Of a stretch of 64,000 bases of DNA, positions 63,259 to 64,000 are shown piece by piece (the first letter of the stretch is position 1; each line of letters starts with the position of its first letter). Both the position numbers and the translations under genes were made by a program. The stretch is from Desulfurococcus mucosus DSM 2162 (lineage in GTDB: Archaea; Thermoproteota; Thermoprotei_A; Sulfolobales; Desulfurococcaceae). A model generated the notes under the pieces. It made no database searches. It was not told where the DNA came from and was given only the letters and a program-made list of their open reading frames with translations. The DNA is taken from the NCBI RefSeq assembly GCF_000186365.1, contig NC_014961.1, positions 186,001-250,000 of the forward strand, in the 5' to 3' direction.

Positions 63259-64000
63259 CTATGCAACCGGCTTCCCGGCACGGGCCTCCAGGGGTGCTGC
63301 CGCGGCTGCAATCCTTGCCTTCCCCAGCTTGCTCAACACGTAGAGGGCCTTCCTACGGGACAACACCTGGTTATTGTTCCCGCAGTATGGGCTGAAGATG
63401 CACCTGGGGCATCCATCGTGGCAGTCGCACCTGCTCATTATCTCCTCAGCAACTTTCTCAGCATCCTCCAGCCTCTCGTAGAGCAGCTTCGCCACCCCGC
63501 TGCCGCCCACCGCTGCATCGTATACAACTATGTCTCCGCTCGGATAGCTCACGCCGCCTAGATCCGTTAACCCGGAGCCGCATACAACCCTTGCAGCCGA
63601 GATCAAGGCGTGTTCTATAGCGTGGAATGCCTCAGCACTCCCCCGGGCTCCAAGCTCGTCTGGAACAGGGTATTTTATGAGGGTGGCTCTCGTAGGATAC
63701 CTGTATGCAACCGGCTCCTCCAGTTCCACGGTGGAAAGCGTCTCCCCACTATACATGTCTTTGACGACTACTCCCTCAACCCTTAGCTCTAACACGACCC
63801 TAGCGTACGCTGCCCTCACCCCGCTTCCAGTCCTCCTCTCAGCAAGGATATCGTAGTCCACGACGTCCACGGTGTAGAGGGGCCTAGTGTAGGATGCGTT
63901 GCCGCTCACCCTTCTAGCGTACGCCCTCTTACTCGATAAATCAATTGATTCAACCATGTATGATTCCCCAGTGTAGAGGTAGATGGCTCCCGGGTAGAGT
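63259..64000 (-). CDS. DEAD/DEAH helicase with DUF1998 C-terminus (N-terminus outside window)
   Basis: The frame enters from the right edge and ends at 63259; about 247 residues are visible. FHAIEHALI, DLGGVSYPSG, YDAAVGGSGVA and the cluster CDCHDGCPRC...YCGN are the DUF1998 four-Cys iron-sulfur pattern of MrfA/Hrq1-type DNA repair helicases. The helicase core lies beyond 64000. An internal ATG at 63957 is not the start. Confidence 0.85.
   Translation of the reverse strand, partial: LYPGAIYLYTGESYMVESIDLSSKRAYARRVSGNASYTRPLYTVDVVDYDILAERRTGSGVRAAYARVVLELRVEGVVVKDMYSGETLSTVELEEPVAYRYPTRATLIKYPVPDELGARGSAEAFHAIEHALISAARVVCGSGLTDLGGVSYPSGDIVVYDAAVGGSGVAKLLYERLEDAEKVAEEIMSRCDCHDGCPRCIFSPYCGNNNQVLSRRKALYVLSKLGKARIAAAAAPLEARAGKPVA

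Overview
The window looks like a stretch of chromosome from a hyperthermophilic crenarchaeon, most likely Desulfurococcales and perhaps Desulfurococcus-like. The lineage call is inference from several features: TFB with the crenarchaeal form of the zinc ribbon, TFE-beta with a cysteine cluster, a Cdc48/VAT ATPase, NucS, an Sm-like protein, and tRNA genes with short introns at position 37/38. TATA-like boxes lie about 25-30 nt before many starts, GTG and TTG starts are frequent, and genes are packed with 4-33 bp overlaps.

Layout. 1-5.2 kb: an incomplete RqcH/NFACT gene, a small membrane protein, then SFM1-like methyltransferase, metallopeptidase, nucS, methyltransferase and an Sm-like protein. 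5.5-9.3 kb: a metallo-beta-lactamase protein, then a lipoylation module of two radical SAM proteins (LipS1/LipS2 type) divergent from a two-gene lipoate-protein ligase. 9.3-13.7 kb: metal transport (ZIP, a NifX-like protein, FeoA-FeoB) with a perfect 18-bp palindrome before feoA. 13.7-19.1 kb: phosphate uptake, with an AbrB-PhoU regulator divergent from pstSCAB-phoU. 19.1-22.8 kb: tRNA-Gln, AlaX, tRNA-Ser, pyrG, a phosphoribosyltransferase and tRNA-Leu. 22.9-30.2 kb: a BtpA-family protein, TFB, a tnpB element inserted just past the tfb stop, aIF1, rpoP (too short for most ORF cut-offs), an agmatinase-family enzyme, glycyl-tRNA synthetase and two unknown genes. 30.2-36.6 kb: a B12/radical SAM protein, the tRNA-splicing endonuclease (start codon problem), a DUF47 protein, UbiX, Sua5 and a KaiC-like ATPase. 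36.6-48.7 kb: TmcA, Cdc48, a second KaiC-like ATPase, small regulators, TatD, HAD, another radical SAM protein, TFE-beta and translin. 48.7-50.2 kb: tRNA-Tyr flanked by hairpins resembling tnpB element ends, then two lineage-type unknown genes. 50.3-63.1 kb: a nuclease-like metallo-beta-lactamase protein, a glycosyltransferase, two ECF transporter sets, an APC permease, a possible CARF-PIN fusion, a DUF357-cytidylyltransferase, a flavoprotein and a Nudix hydrolase. The last gene, a DUF1998 helicase, runs off the end.

How genes fit together. Three of the four tRNAs carry introns of 17, 21 and 14 nt. The endonuclease that should remove them is encoded here, but its conserved N-terminal codons have no start codon in frame. 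Transcription factors TFB, TFE-beta and Rpo12 fall in one window. The PhoU-type regulators fit phosphate control, and the palindrome fits iron control of feoAB. The candidate most likely to be an undescribed system is the sensor-nuclease protein at 56440-58101, which sits outside any CRISPR locus.
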